Positions 11,114 to 19,513 of a stretch of DNA of 64,000 bases are shown here, piece after piece. The stretch spans positions 1,240,001 to 1,304,000 of the forward strand of contig NZ_WWHU01000001.1 of NCBI RefSeq assembly GCF_009862785.1, written 5' to 3'. The stretch is from Gordonia sp. SID5947 (GTDB taxonomy: Bacteria; Actinomycetota; Actinomycetes; Mycobacteriales; Mycobacteriaceae). The notes below the pieces were generated by a model. That model had not been told where the DNA came from, ran no database searches, and saw nothing but the letters and a program-made list of their open reading frames with translations. Made by a program: the position numbers and the translations under genes. Numbering within the stretch: position 1 is the first letter of the stretch; every line of letters starts with the position of its first letter.

Positions 11114-11133
11114 AATCCGGAAGGGAGTCGACG

Positions 11134-12153
11134 ATGACTCAGACCAGCACCCAGATCCAGCTCGCGAACCGGCCGACCGGCTGGCCCACAGACGCAGATT
11201 TCCGCACCGTCACCGTCGAGTACGGCGCTCTGGCGCCCGGGCAGGTGCGTGTCGTCAACGAGTTCGTCTCGGTCGACCCGTACATGCGCGGCCGGATGAT
11301 CGACACCCGCAGCTACATCCCCCCGTTCGTCCTCGACGAGACGATGACCGGCGGTGCCGTCGGCCGCGTCGTCGAGTCCACGAGCGACGACCTACCGGTC
11401 GGCACCCTGGTGTCGCATCAGTACGGATGGCGAGACCTCGTGCAGGAGGACGCCACGGGGTTCCGTGCCCTGCCCGAACCACCCGAAGGCGTTTCGTCGT
11501 CGGTGTACCTGGGCATGCTCGGCATGACCGGCCTCACCGCGTACGTCGGACTCCTGACGATCGCGCAGATGCGCGCCGGGGACACCGTGTTCATCTCGGG
11601 CGCCGCAGGTGCCGTCGGGACCGCCGCCGGACAGATAGCCCGCCTCAAGGGTGCCGGACGCGTCATCGGGTCCGCCGGATCGGCCGAGAAGGTCGCGCTG
11701 CTCACCGAGCGTTACGGCTACGACGCCGCGTTCAACTACAAGGACGAGCCATCGGTCCGCAAGCAGCTCCGCGCGGCCGCACCGGACGGCATCGACGTCT
11801 ACTTCGACAACGTCGGCGGTGATCACCTCGAGGCTGCCCTCGACTCGTTCAACGACGGCGGTCGTGCGGCGCTCTGCGGCGCGATCGCCCAGTACAACAG
11901 CACGACTCGTACTCCAGGACCCAGCAACATGGCCAACATCATCACTCGCGGCCTCACGTTGACCGGGTTCACCGTCGGCCACCATTTCGATCAGCTGCCG
12001 GAGTTCACCGCGACGATGGGTCAGTGGTTCGCCGACGGTGAGGTCGTACACGACGAGACCGTGGTCGACGGGATCGACAACGCGGTGGATGCTTTCCTCG
12101 GCCTCATGCGCGGCCAGAACACCGGCAAGATGGTCGTGCGCATCCCGTCCTGA
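11134..12153 (+). CDS. NADP-dependent medium-chain oxidoreductase (PTGR/CurA-like)
   Basis: A 339-residue zinc-free MDR enzyme. The N-terminal catalytic domain contains VSVDPYMRGRM, typical of the prostaglandin/leukotriene reductase group that reduces alpha,beta-unsaturated carbonyls with NADPH. The Rossmann segment is FISGAAGAVGTAAGQIA, followed by GSAGSAEK and YFDNVGGDHLEAAL. The zinc ligands of alcohol dehydrogenases are absent. The ATG at 11134 has AAGGGAG six bases upstream. It is divergent from a TetR gene that likely controls it, suggesting induction by an electrophilic or toxic compound. The specific substrate cannot be read from sequence. Confidence 0.92.
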   Translation: MTQTSTQIQLANRPTGWPTDADFRTVTVEYGALAPGQVRVVNEFVSVDPYMRGRMIDTRSYIPPFVLDETMTGGAVGRVVESTSDDLPVGTLVSHQYGWRDLVQEDATGFRALPEPPEGVSSSVYLGMLGMTGLTAYVGLLTIAQMRAGDTVFISGAAGAVGTAAGQIARLKGAGRVIGSAGSAEKVALLTERYGYDAAFNYKDEPSVRKQLRAAAPDGIDVYFDNVGGDHLEAALDSFNDGGRAALCGAIAQYNSTTRTPGPSNMANIITRGLTLTGFTVGHHFDQLPEFTATMGQWFADGEVVHDETVVDGIDNAVDAFLGLMRGQNTGKMVVRIPS

Positions 12154-12159
12154 CCCCAC

Positions 12160-13383
12160 TCACCGAACGGCTCTCGCGAGAGCGCGGACGAGGTCACCCC
12201 GCTCCCCGACCACGACGCGGTCCAGGCCCAGCCAGTGCGCCATCGCCGACAGATCGGCGGCGAGCCGTTCGGTGACGACCTTCTCGGGCCGCCCGTCCTC
12301 GAGGAAGGCACCGAGTACCAGGAGCGAACCTGCCTTGCGATCGGCCTTGAGGTCCACGCGGGCCACGATGTCCTCGCCCATCAGGTATGGGAGCACGTAA
12401 TATCCGTGCACCCGTTTGTGTTCCGGCACATAGATCTCGATGCGGTAGTGAAAGTCGAAGAGCCGCTCGGCGCGTGGGCGGAAGAACACCAGAGGGTCGA
12501 ACGGCGAGATGATCGCGGCACGGTCGATCCGGCGCGGGATCACGGCGCGGGCGTGCAGGTATGCCTGGTCGCGCCACCCGTCGACGGTGACCGGCGTCAG
12601 CTCACCCGCGTCGAGGAGCTCGTCGACGGCCGGCCGCACATCAGCGGTCTTGGTGCGGTAGTAGTCGGCGAGATCGGCGAGGGTCGCGACGCCGAGTGCG
12701 GCCGCCGCCCGCGCGGTCAGCTCCCGGTGGGCGTCGTCGCGTTCGACATGGACACCTGCGACGTCGGTACCGATGACACGCTCGGTCAGATCGTAGTGGC
12801 GCACGAAGTTCTCGTTGCGCACTGCCGACAGGTCACCGGCGGCGAACATGGCCTCGCAGAGGTGCTTGACCTCCCCGCGATGCCACCAACCCCCGGGGAC
12901 ACCCGCCGGCCGGACGATGCCGAGATGATCTTCGATCTGCTTCGGCGTGCTGGGCCCACCGTCGGCGATGACCGCGTGCACATCGCGGGCGAGCTCCCGG
13001 TTACGACGCATGACGTCGCGGGTGAACCGATAGCGTCCATCACGGAATTCATCTCTGCGCCAACCGAAGAGAGGCCAATCGTCGATCGGGATGAGCGCCG
13101 CCTCATGTGCCCAGTACTCCACGAGGAGTCGAGTACCGCGCCGCGGCCGCCACGCCGCACGGTCGAGGATGTCGCGATCGTACGGCCCCAACCTGCTGAA
13201 CATCGGCATGTAATGCGCACGCGCGGCGATGTTCACCGAATCCATCTGCAACAACCTGGTCCGCCCGACGACCCTGCGTAAGTGTGCCGACGTCGGGGCG
13301 CCAGACGGTTGACGATCGGTGAATCCCTGGGCGGCGAGCGCGATTCGCCGCGCCTGCGCGGCCGAGAGACGGGTACGGGTCAT
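12160..13383 (-). CDS. YcaQ/AlkZ-like DNA glycosylase (winged-helix, HTH_42)
   Basis: A 407-residue protein of the winged-helix DNA glycosylase family. It carries the catalytic Q-x-D motif as LLQMDSVNI (Gln46, Asp48), the version typical of YcaQ-type enzymes that unhook DNA crosslinks and remove bulky alkyl adducts. Other family marks are YWAHEAALIP, ISPFDPLVFFRPRAERLF and GYYVLPYLMGE. The ATG at 13383 overlaps the dfrA stop (ATGA), so it is translationally coupled to the folate genes. That places a DNA repair gene in an operon for dTMP supply. Activity is known for the family, not shown for this protein. Confidence 0.88.
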   Translation of the reverse strand: MTRTRLSAAQARRIALAAQGFTDRQPSGAPTSAHLRRVVGRTRLLQMDSVNIAARAHYMPMFSRLGPYDRDILDRAAWRPRRGTRLLVEYWAHEAALIPIDDWPLFGWRRDEFRDGRYRFTRDVMRRNRELARDVHAVIADGGPSTPKQIEDHLGIVRPAGVPGGWWHRGEVKHLCEAMFAAGDLSAVRNENFVRHYDLTERVIGTDVAGVHVERDDAHRELTARAAAALGVATLADLADYYRTKTADVRPAVDELLDAGELTPVTVDGWRDQAYLHARAVIPRRIDRAAIISPFDPLVFFRPRAERLFDFHYRIEIYVPEHKRVHGYYVLPYLMGEDIVARVDLKADRKAGSLLVLGAFLEDGRPEKVVTERLAADLSAMAHWLGLDRVVVGERGDLVRALARAVR

Positions 13384-13916
13384 GCGAGTGGCTGTGTGCC
13401 TCGACGCTTCGACGGCGCGCTCGCGTGTCGGAGATAGTCGACGAACCGGTAGTGGACGCCCGTCGACGACGGTTCCCAGCCCCCGGCGACGGCGACCTCC
13501 CACGTGTACGGATCCACTTCTGGCGCAAAGGCGTCGGCGCCCTCCACCAGCATGTCGATCTCGGTGATGCGCAGGTGCGTCGCAACATTCATCGACGCCT
13601 CGTAGATCTGTCCGCCACCGATCACGGTCACCGGTCCGTCGACCAGGTCGAGGGCGTCGCCGATGGTGTGCACGATCTCGGCACCCTCGGCCGAGAACGC
13701 GGCAGACCGGGTGATCACGATGTTTCGCCTGCCCGGCAGAGGACGGACACGGTCCGGCAGGGACTCCCAGGTCTTGCGTCCCATCACCACCGCGCCGCCT
13801 CCGGTGAGCTCGCGGAAACGCCGCAGGTCCTCGGGCACCCGCCACGGGATGGTGTTGTCGCGCCCGATGGCACCCACCCGATCCTGGGCCCACAGCAACG
13901 TGACCGTGGTCGCCAT
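13380..13916 (-). CDS. dfrA: Dihydrofolate reductase
   Basis: Reduces dihydrofolate to tetrahydrofolate with NADPH, restoring the cofactor oxidised by ThyA. It is 178 residues, slightly longer than the usual ~160 because of a basic C-terminal tail. Signatures: AIGRDNTIPWRVPEDLRRF with the catalytic acidic residue, MGRKTWESLP, NIVITR and VIGGGQIYE. The ATG overlaps the thyA stop by one base (TGATG) and the gene ends inside the YcaQ start, so the three genes form a tightly coupled operon. M. tuberculosis has thyA-dfrA in the same arrangement. It is the target of antifolates such as trimethoprim. Confidence 0.97.
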   Translation of the reverse strand: MATTVTLLWAQDRVGAIGRDNTIPWRVPEDLRRFRELTGGGAVVMGRKTWESLPDRVRPLPGRRNIVITRSAAFSAEGAEIVHTIGDALDLVDGPVTVIGGGQIYEASMNVATHLRITEIDMLVEGADAFAPEVDPYTWEVAVAGGWEPSSTGVHYRFVDYLRHASAPSKRRGTQPLA

Positions 13917-14752
13917 CAGACGGCCACCGGCGCCTTGATCCCCGGGTGCGACTCGTATCCCATCACCGCGATGTCGTCGAACTCGTAGTCGAAGATCGAA
14001 TCACGTTTCCGCAGTTCGAGTTCGGGATATGGAAACGGGTCGCGGGACAGCTGTTTGCGCACCTGGTCGAGGTGGTTGTCGTAGATGTGGCAATCACCGC
14101 CGGTCCAGACGAACTCGCCGACCTCGAGCCCGGCCTGCTGCGCCATCATGTGCGTCAACAGGGCGTAGGACGCGATGTTGAACGGGACGCCGAGGAACAT
14201 GTCGGCGCTGCGCTGGTAGAGCTGGCACGAGAGTTTGCCGTCGGCGACGTAGAACTGGAAGAAGGCGTGGCACGGCGGCAGCGCCATCTGGGGGATCTCC
14301 CCGACATTCCATGCTGACACGATGTTGCGGCGCGAGTCCGGGTTGGTCCTGAGCAGATCGAGGGCCGCAGAGATCTGATCGACGTGCTCACCCGAGGGGG
14401 TGGGCCAGCTTCGCCACTGCACGCCGTAGACCGGACCCAGATCCCCGTCCGGGCTCGCCCACTCGTCCCAGATGGTCACCCCGTGCTCCTGCAGCCAGCG
14501 CACATTGGAGTCGCCGCGCAGAAACCACAGCAACTCGTAGACGATCGACTTGAGGTGAACCTTCTTGGTGGTGATCAGCGGAAAGCCCTCAGCCAGGTCA
14601 TATCGCAGCTGATGGCCGAACAGGCTACGTGTTCCCGTTCCGGTGCGGTCGGCTTTGGGCGTGCCGGTCTCGAGGACCAGACGCAGAAGGTCTTCGTACG
14701 GGGTCGGGATCTTCGCGGCGTGGGAGGTCGCCGACTGGGTGGCCGTGCTCAC
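13916..14752 (-). CDS. thyA: Thymidylate synthase ThyA
   Basis: Folate-dependent methylation of dUMP to dTMP, producing dihydrofolate that DfrA recycles. It is 278 residues. The nucleophile is Cys161 in [12 protein letters not shown], with [26 protein letters not shown] and HIYDNHLDQ also conserved. GTG at 14752 is chosen because TAAGCT lies 7 bases upstream (leaderless pattern) and homology starts there; a longer frame to 14968 is not family-like. It is first gene of thyA-dfrA-YcaQ. ThyX at 5 kb is a second, unrelated route to dTMP. Confidence 0.97.
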   Translation of the reverse strand: MSTATQSATSHAAKIPTPYEDLLRLVLETGTPKADRTGTGTRSLFGHQLRYDLAEGFPLITTKKVHLKSIVYELLWFLRGDSNVRWLQEHGVTIWDEWASPDGDLGPVYGVQWRSWPTPSGEHVDQISAALDLLRTNPDSRRNIVSAWNVGEIPQMALPPCHAFFQFYVADGKLSCQLYQRSADMFLGVPFNIASYALLTHMMAQQAGLEVGEFVWTGGDCHIYDNHLDQVRKQLSRDPFPYPELELRKRDSIFDYEFDDIAVMGYESHPGIKAPVAV

Positions 14753-14759
14753 GGTGAAC

Positions 14760-14765
14760 AGCTTA
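14760..14765 (-). promoter_or_regulatory. -10-like hexamer TAAGCT for thyA operon
   Basis: TAAGCT sits 7 bases before the thyA GTG start. No ribosome binding site is present, so translation probably begins at the 5' end of the mRNA. Confidence 0.55.
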
Positions 14766-14795
14766 CGGGCGGCCGCGCGTGATCTCTCGTAGCGC

Positions 14796-15122
14796 CTACG
14801 CGAGACGTCGGTGGTTTCCGTCGCCGAAGCGGACCTCGAGGACGGTGGCAGGTGTGCGCGGCGGCTCACCAGGCGGATGTATCCCGCGCGCTGCGAGAAC
14901 AGGATGGACCGCCGGGTGCACCACAGTCTCCAGCGCCGCCTCACAGCTCGCCTCCGACTCCCACACATCGAGGTAACTCACGGTCTTGTCCTCGTTCTCG
15001 ACGGCGACGTGAACGATCAGACCAGGCATCGGGGTGGCACCCATCCGATCGGCGATCTCACCGTAGATCTCGGCTGTGATCGGGACATTCTGAGTCCAGG
15101 CGTAGAAGCTCATGATGATCAC
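14796..15122 (-). CDS. Small conserved actinobacterial protein, unknown function
   Basis: A protein of 108 residues, or 105 if the ATG at 15113 is used instead of the GTG at 15122. I do not recognise a named family with certainty; the pattern ([24 protein letters not shown]) resembles small ferredoxin-like alpha/beta proteins of the antibiotic monooxygenase/stress-barrel type. No signal peptide or membrane segment is visible. It is divergent from a TetR gene across 56 bases that contain an inverted repeat, so it may be controlled by that regulator. Its start region is also 44 bases upstream of thyA on the same strand. Confidence 0.7.
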   Translation of the reverse strand: MIIMSFYAWTQNVPITAEIYGEIADRMGATPMPGLIVHVAVENEDKTVSYLDVWESEASCEAALETVVHPAVHPVLAARGIHPPGEPPRTPATVLEVRFGDGNHRRLA

Positions 15123-15131
15123 CCACTTTTC

Positions 15132-15150
15132 ATCCGACTCTGTATCGGAT
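15132..15150. promoter_or_regulatory. Inverted repeat, likely TetR operator
   Basis: ATCCGA and TCGGAT form a 6-bp inverted repeat with a 7-base spacer. It overlaps where the -35 region of the TetR promoter would be (its -10-like hexamer is at 15166) and lies upstream of the divergent small gene. Autorepression and control of the neighbour are plausible. Confidence 0.5.
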
Positions 15151-15165
15151 CAATTGGTTGAACGC

Positions 15166-15171
15166 TACGCT
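15166..15171 (+). promoter_or_regulatory. -10-like hexamer TACGCT, leaderless ATG
   Basis: TACGCT is followed by 7 bases and the ATG at 15179, which supports that ATG over the upstream in-frame start at 15158. The operator-like repeat ends 15 bases upstream. Confidence 0.5.
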
Positions 15172-15178
15172 AGACCCG

Positions 15179-15871
15179 ATGTCCGACTCCGTCAATGGTC
15201 GATCCCCAGGTCAACGCACCCGCCGCTACGATTCCAGTCGGCGGCGCGCAGCTGCGGAGGAGACACGCGCACGCATCCTCGCGACTGCTCGACGGTTGTT
15301 CATCGCCGACGGGTACGCCGCGACGACGATCGCTGCGATCGCCCGACAGGCAGATGTCGTGCCGGACACCGTCTACGCGACGGTGGGCCGCAAAGCGGAG
15401 CTGTTCCGGGTACTCATCGAGCTCGCGCTCTCGGGGACCGGCCGGCCGGTGCCCGGCGCGCAACGCGACTACGCCATGCGAATCCGTGCCACCACCGATC
15501 CGCGTCGGAAACTGGCCGTCTACGCCGAGGCGATCACCGCCATCCAGGCACGCCTGGCCCCACTGTTCCTGGTGCTGCGCGAAGCCTCCGCCGTGGACAC
15601 CGAACTCAAGGCGCTGTGGGACGAGATCACCCGACGACGATCTGACAACATGCGCGTGCTCGCAGCGGATCTCGCGTCCACAGGTGCCACGCGGGCCGAC
15701 CTCACCACTGACGAGATCGCCGACGTCATCTGGACGATGAACAGCTCCGAGTACTACTCACTGCTGGTGATCGACCGCGGGTGGTCCGAGCAGCGTTTCG
15801 GCGAGTGGCTGTTCGACGCGTGGTGTCGCCTGCTCCTCGACGAGGACGGATCCGGCGACCCGACGGCCTGA
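15179..15871 (+). CDS. TetR family transcriptional regulator
   Basis: A 230-residue regulator. The DNA-binding domain spans about residues 30-80: TRARILATARRLFIADGYAATTIAAIARQADVVPDTVYATVG. An Arg/Ser-rich tail precedes it. The C-terminal domain (FLVLREASAVDTELKALWDE and IWTMNSSEYYSLLV) resembles a common actinobacterial TetR class. ATG at 15179 is chosen on the basis of the -10-like hexamer 7 bases upstream. The gene diverges from the small protein at 14796 and is convergent with the flavodoxin-like gene. The target is most likely the divergent gene; the ligand is unknown. Confidence 0.88.
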   Translation: MSDSVNGRSPGQRTRRYDSSRRRAAAEETRARILATARRLFIADGYAATTIAAIARQADVVPDTVYATVGRKAELFRVLIELALSGTGRPVPGAQRDYAMRIRATTDPRRKLAVYAEAITAIQARLAPLFLVLREASAVDTELKALWDEITRRRSDNMRVLAADLASTGATRADLTTDEIADVIWTMNSSEYYSLLVIDRGWSEQRFGEWLFDAWCRLLLDEDGSGDPTA

Positions 15872-15900
15872 CCCTTCGTGGGGACGTGAGTCGACCCCGC

Positions 15901-16356
15901 TCAGTCCGCCATCAGTCCGGCGGCGACCGTCGCCCCGAGTTCCCAGCAGCGCTCCAGGTCGGCCTTCTCCGGCTTGCCGGACACCGTGATGTACTCCGCC
16001 GCCTTGGCCCACCCGAGTCCGGTGGTGATCGAGTCGACTGCGCGCTGCGCGCCCTCGGTTCCCTCGTTGCCGTGCAGGTACAGCCCGAACGGACGCCCCT
16101 TCGTCGAGTCGAGGATCTGGTAGTACGTGCTGTCGAAGGCGTGTTTCAGCGCGCCACTGATGTAACCGAGGTTGGCGGGACTGCCGAGTACGTATCCATC
16201 TGCCTCCAACATGTCGGTGGCAGTGACCGCGAGCGCCGCCCGCCGCACCACGTCCACCCCGTCGATCTCCGGATCGGTCGCGCCGGAGACCACCGCCTCG
16301 AACATCGCCTGGCAGTACGGCGAGGGCGTGTGATGGACGATCAGCAGGGTGCTCAC
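15901..16356 (-). CDS. Flavodoxin-like NAD(P)H/FMN protein
   Basis: A 151-residue flavodoxin-fold protein. The N-terminal phosphate loop is HHTPSPYCQAM, and the second loop is GSPANLGYISGALKHAFDSTYY, as in the NAD(P)H-dependent FMN reductase/flavodoxin family. GTG at 16356 is the start: it overlaps the upstream stop (GTGA) and follows GGGGGAGGAG, a very strong ribosome binding site. It is last in a dapB-membrane protein-flavodoxin operon that also exists in M. tuberculosis (Rv2773c-Rv2771c). The electron partner is not known. Confidence 0.85.
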   Translation of the reverse strand: MSTLLIVHHTPSPYCQAMFEAVVSGATDPEIDGVDVVRRAALAVTATDMLEADGYVLGSPANLGYISGALKHAFDSTYYQILDSTKGRPFGLYLHGNEGTEGAQRAVDSITTGLGWAKAAEYITVSGKPEKADLERCWELGATVAAGLMAD

Positions 16357-16832
16357 GACTCCTCCCCCTTGAACTGCGCGACGGCCCGTTTCATCATCTG
16401 GCGCGCTCGTCCCCGGTCGCCGGCGTAGTCGTAGGCGCGCGCGATCCGGTACGTGTTGCGCCACTCCGACGGATCGGCCTCCCACTCCGCCTTGACCTGC
16501 GCGAACAATTCGTCTGCTGCGTCACGCTCGATGCGTCCGGAGGGTCGGCGTGGCAGCGCGGAAACGTCGAGCTCGCGCCCCTCCTCGGCCATGATCCTGG
16601 CCAGCCGTTGGTGTTCGATGCCTGCCCGAAGCGTCGCATAGATCAGCCACGCCCCGATGAACGGAAGGATCAGCACACCGATTCCCACGCCGATCCCGGC
16701 GACGGTCCCCGACGAGATCAGATCGATACCGCGCTCCCCGAGGATGACGAAGTACACGATCATCGCCACCACCAGGAACCCGATCATCCAGACGATCGGG
16801 CGGGCATCCCGTTGTTTCGGTTCGGCGGCCAT
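16353..16832 (-). CDS. Conserved membrane protein with cytoplasmic helical tail
   Basis: A 159-residue protein with two transmembrane helices near the N-terminus (WMIGFLVVAMIVYFVIL and GTVAGIGVGIGVLILPFIGAWLI). A charged tail follows, ending in a TPR-like helical hairpin (RNTYRIARAYDYAGDRGRARQMMKRA). No enzymatic motif is visible. It sits five bases after dapB and overlaps the flavodoxin gene, matching the M. tuberculosis Rv2772c position. Function unknown; the context only suggests co-expression with lysine/peptidoglycan precursor synthesis. Confidence 0.85.
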   Translation of the reverse strand: MAAEPKQRDARPIVWMIGFLVVAMIVYFVILGERGIDLISSGTVAGIGVGIGVLILPFIGAWLIYATLRAGIEHQRLARIMAEEGRELDVSALPRRPSGRIERDAADELFAQVKAEWEADPSEWRNTYRIARAYDYAGDRGRARQMMKRAVAQFKGEES

Positions 16833-16837
16833 GTCTC

Positions 16838-17629
<792 letters not shown>

Positions 17630-17645
17630 CTATTGCGCGTCGTCG

Positions 17646-18134
17646 TCAGAAGATCGGCGCACCACCCCGGCGATGCTCGAAGACAAGCGACGTGGTGGTG
17701 CCGGAGACCTCGCGCCGCGAATTGAGCATCTCGACGAACTCGCGGAGGGCTTCGGTGTCGGCGGTCGCGACGTGCAGCATGTAGTCGTCGGCGCCGGCCA
17801 AGAAGAAGACATCGATCACGGCGTCCTGCCGGGCGATCTCACCGACGAAATGGCGGATCTCACCTCGGGCCTCTGACTGCAGGCTGACCGCCACCATGGC
17901 CCGCAGTGGGCGTCCCACCGCTGCCGGATCGACATCGGCGAAGAATCCGCGGATCACCCCGAGATCGGTCAGCCGTCGCACACGCCCGTGGCAGGTGGAG
18001 GCCGCGATACCCGCGCGCGACGCGAGTTCGCTGTTCGGCATCCGCGCATCGGCCTGCAGCAGACGCAGCAAAGTTCGATCGGTGTCGTCGAGGGCACGAT
18101 CCGCGCTCCGAACATCCTTCGGCTGGATGGACAT
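17646..18134 (-). CDS. aldR: Lrp/AsnC family regulator, AldR-like
   Basis: A 162-residue feast/famine regulator. The HTH is DRTLLRLLQADARMPNSELASRAGIAASTCHGRVRRL at residues ~18-55, and the RAM ligand domain covers the C-terminal half. It is divergent from alanine dehydrogenase across 138 bases, exactly as M. tuberculosis Rv2779c/AldR and ald. There it activates or represses ald depending on bound amino acid. The ATG at 18134 has a GGAG site. The identification as AldR rests on this gene pair; the binding sites here are not proven. Confidence 0.88.
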   Translation of the reverse strand: MSIQPKDVRSADRALDDTDRTLLRLLQADARMPNSELASRAGIAASTCHGRVRRLTDLGVIRGFFADVDPAAVGRPLRAMVAVSLQSEARGEIRHFVGEIARQDAVIDVFFLAGADDYMLHVATADTEALREFVEMLNSRREVSGTTTSLVFEHRRGGAPIF

Positions 18135-18272
18135 GTCATCGCTCCATATCGTCGATTATTCGCCAGCAACAGCGATGAGAGAATGATCTACACAAACATT
18201 GTGCTACTTCCGTAGTTCCTTCACTCTGAACTCAACACTCCCGTTCCGCAACCATCCGCTAGGAGACCCGTC
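18135..18272. promoter_or_regulatory. aldR/ald divergent control region
   Basis: This 138-base gap is unusually AT-rich for the window on its left half, with repeated TATCG/ATTATTCG/GAATGATC segments. It contains a 13-base palindrome CACAAACATTGTG at 18191-18203. AldR-type regulators bind several sites in such gaps, so this is the probable control region. AGGAG precedes the ald ATG. Confidence 0.55.
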
Positions 18273-19379
18273 ATGCGCGTCGGCATCCCCACCGAGATCA
18301 AGAACAACGAGTACCGAGTGGCGATCACGCCCGCGGGCGTCGCCGAACTCCACCATCGCGGACACGACGTGGTGATCCAGGCGGGGGCAGGCGAGGGTTC
18401 GGCCATCCACGACAACGACTTCAAGGAGGCCGGAGCACAGATCCTCTCGACCGCCGAACAGGTCTGGGAACAGTCCGACCTCTTGCTGAAGGTCAAGGAG
18501 CCGATCGCGGCCGAGTATCCGCTGCTGCGAGAGGGACAGACCCTCTTCACCTATCTGCATCTCGCCGCCAGCCGCCCGTGTACGGAGGCGCTCGTGCAGT
18601 CGAAGACGACGTCCATCGCGTACGAGACCGTCCGCGGCGCCGACGGTTCGCTCCCGTTGCTCGCACCCATGAGTGAGGTCGCCGGACGTCTCGCGCCACA
18701 GGTGGGCGCTTATCACCTCATGCGTTCCGAGGGCGGGCGCGGTGTGCTGATGGGCGGCGTGCCCGGTACCGAACCGGCCGATGTCGTCGTGATCGGTGGC
18801 GGCGTCAGCGGTGTCAACGCGGCCACGATCGCCGTTGGCATGGGTGCTCAGGTGACGGTGTTCGACGTCGACATCGCCAAGCTCCGCGCCGTCGACGCGC
18901 GCTTCGCCGGCCGCGTCCACACCCGCTACAGCACCGGCCTGGCGCTGGCCGAAGCGATCCGCGGCGCCGACCTCGTGATCGGCGCGGTCCTGGTCCCCGG
19001 CGCGAAGGCTCCCGTGTTGGTGTCCAACAGCCTTGTGGCACAGATGAAGCCGGGCGCCGTGCTGGTCGACATCGCGATCGATCAGGGTGGATGCTTCGAG
19101 GACTCACGTCCCACCACCCACGACGACCCGACCTTCACCGTGCACGACACGGTCTTCTACTGCGTGGCCAACATGCCCGGCACCGTCGCCCGGACATCCA
19201 CCTCCGCACTGACCGGCGCGACCCTTCCCTACGTCTTGCGTCTCGCCGACAAGGGATGGGAACAGGCCTGTCGTGACGACGCGTCGCTCGCCGCAGGACT
19301 AAGCACCCACGACGGCGCGCTCTTCACCCCGGAGGTCGGTGCCGCCCTCGACATCCCGGTCTCCCCCATGCCGTTCTGA
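18273..19379 (+). CDS. ald: Alanine dehydrogenase
   Basis: NAD-dependent interconversion of L-alanine and pyruvate plus ammonia (also glyoxylate reduction in mycobacteria), cytoplasmic hexamer. It is 368 residues, the family norm. The expected catalytic/substrate residues are in place: Arg15 (NEYRVAITP), Lys75 (LLKVKEP) and His96 (FTYLHLAAS). The NAD motif is VIGGGVSGVNAA. AGGAG is correctly spaced before ATG 18273. Expression is probably controlled by the divergent AldR-like regulator; in relatives ald is induced by alanine and low oxygen. It is followed by a repeat array and a convergent gene. Confidence 0.97.
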   Translation: MRVGIPTEIKNNEYRVAITPAGVAELHHRGHDVVIQAGAGEGSAIHDNDFKEAGAQILSTAEQVWEQSDLLLKVKEPIAAEYPLLREGQTLFTYLHLAASRPCTEALVQSKTTSIAYETVRGADGSLPLLAPMSEVAGRLAPQVGAYHLMRSEGGRGVLMGGVPGTEPADVVVIGGGVSGVNAATIAVGMGAQVTVFDVDIAKLRAVDARFAGRVHTRYSTGLALAEAIRGADLVIGAVLVPGAKAPVLVSNSLVAQMKPGAVLVDIAIDQGGCFEDSRPTTHDDPTFTVHDTVFYCVANMPGTVARTSTSALTGATLPYVLRLADKGWEQACRDDASLAAGLSTHDGALFTPEVGAALDIPVSPMPF

Positions 19380-19396
19380 CCGACCCGTCCTCCGCC

Positions 19397-19513
19397 GACC
19401 GGGCGCACTTTCTCATCGATCGGGCGCAGGTTCTCGCGGACCGGGCGCTGCTACTCGTCGACCTGCGATCGGCGAGGTTGCGTGCCCGATCGACGAGGTC
19501 CTGTGCCCGCGTC
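19397..19513. repeat. Array of 21-base repeats in opposing orientation
   Basis: Three direct 21-base units occupy 19397-19417, 19418-19438 and 19439-19459; each begins GA(C/T)CGGGCGC and has an (N)TTCTC-like or ACTCG core. Two units of the reverse orientation follow at about 19471-19491 and 19492-19513 (core GAGGT...GTGCCCG). The array fills most of the gap between convergent ald and NRDE genes, reaching the NRDE stop codon. The opposing units could fold into a hairpin and act as a bidirectional terminator. Confidence 0.75.

Noticed and set aside
19397..19513. Possible CRISPR array
   Set aside because: Twenty-one-base units abut each other and change orientation; there are no unique spacers.
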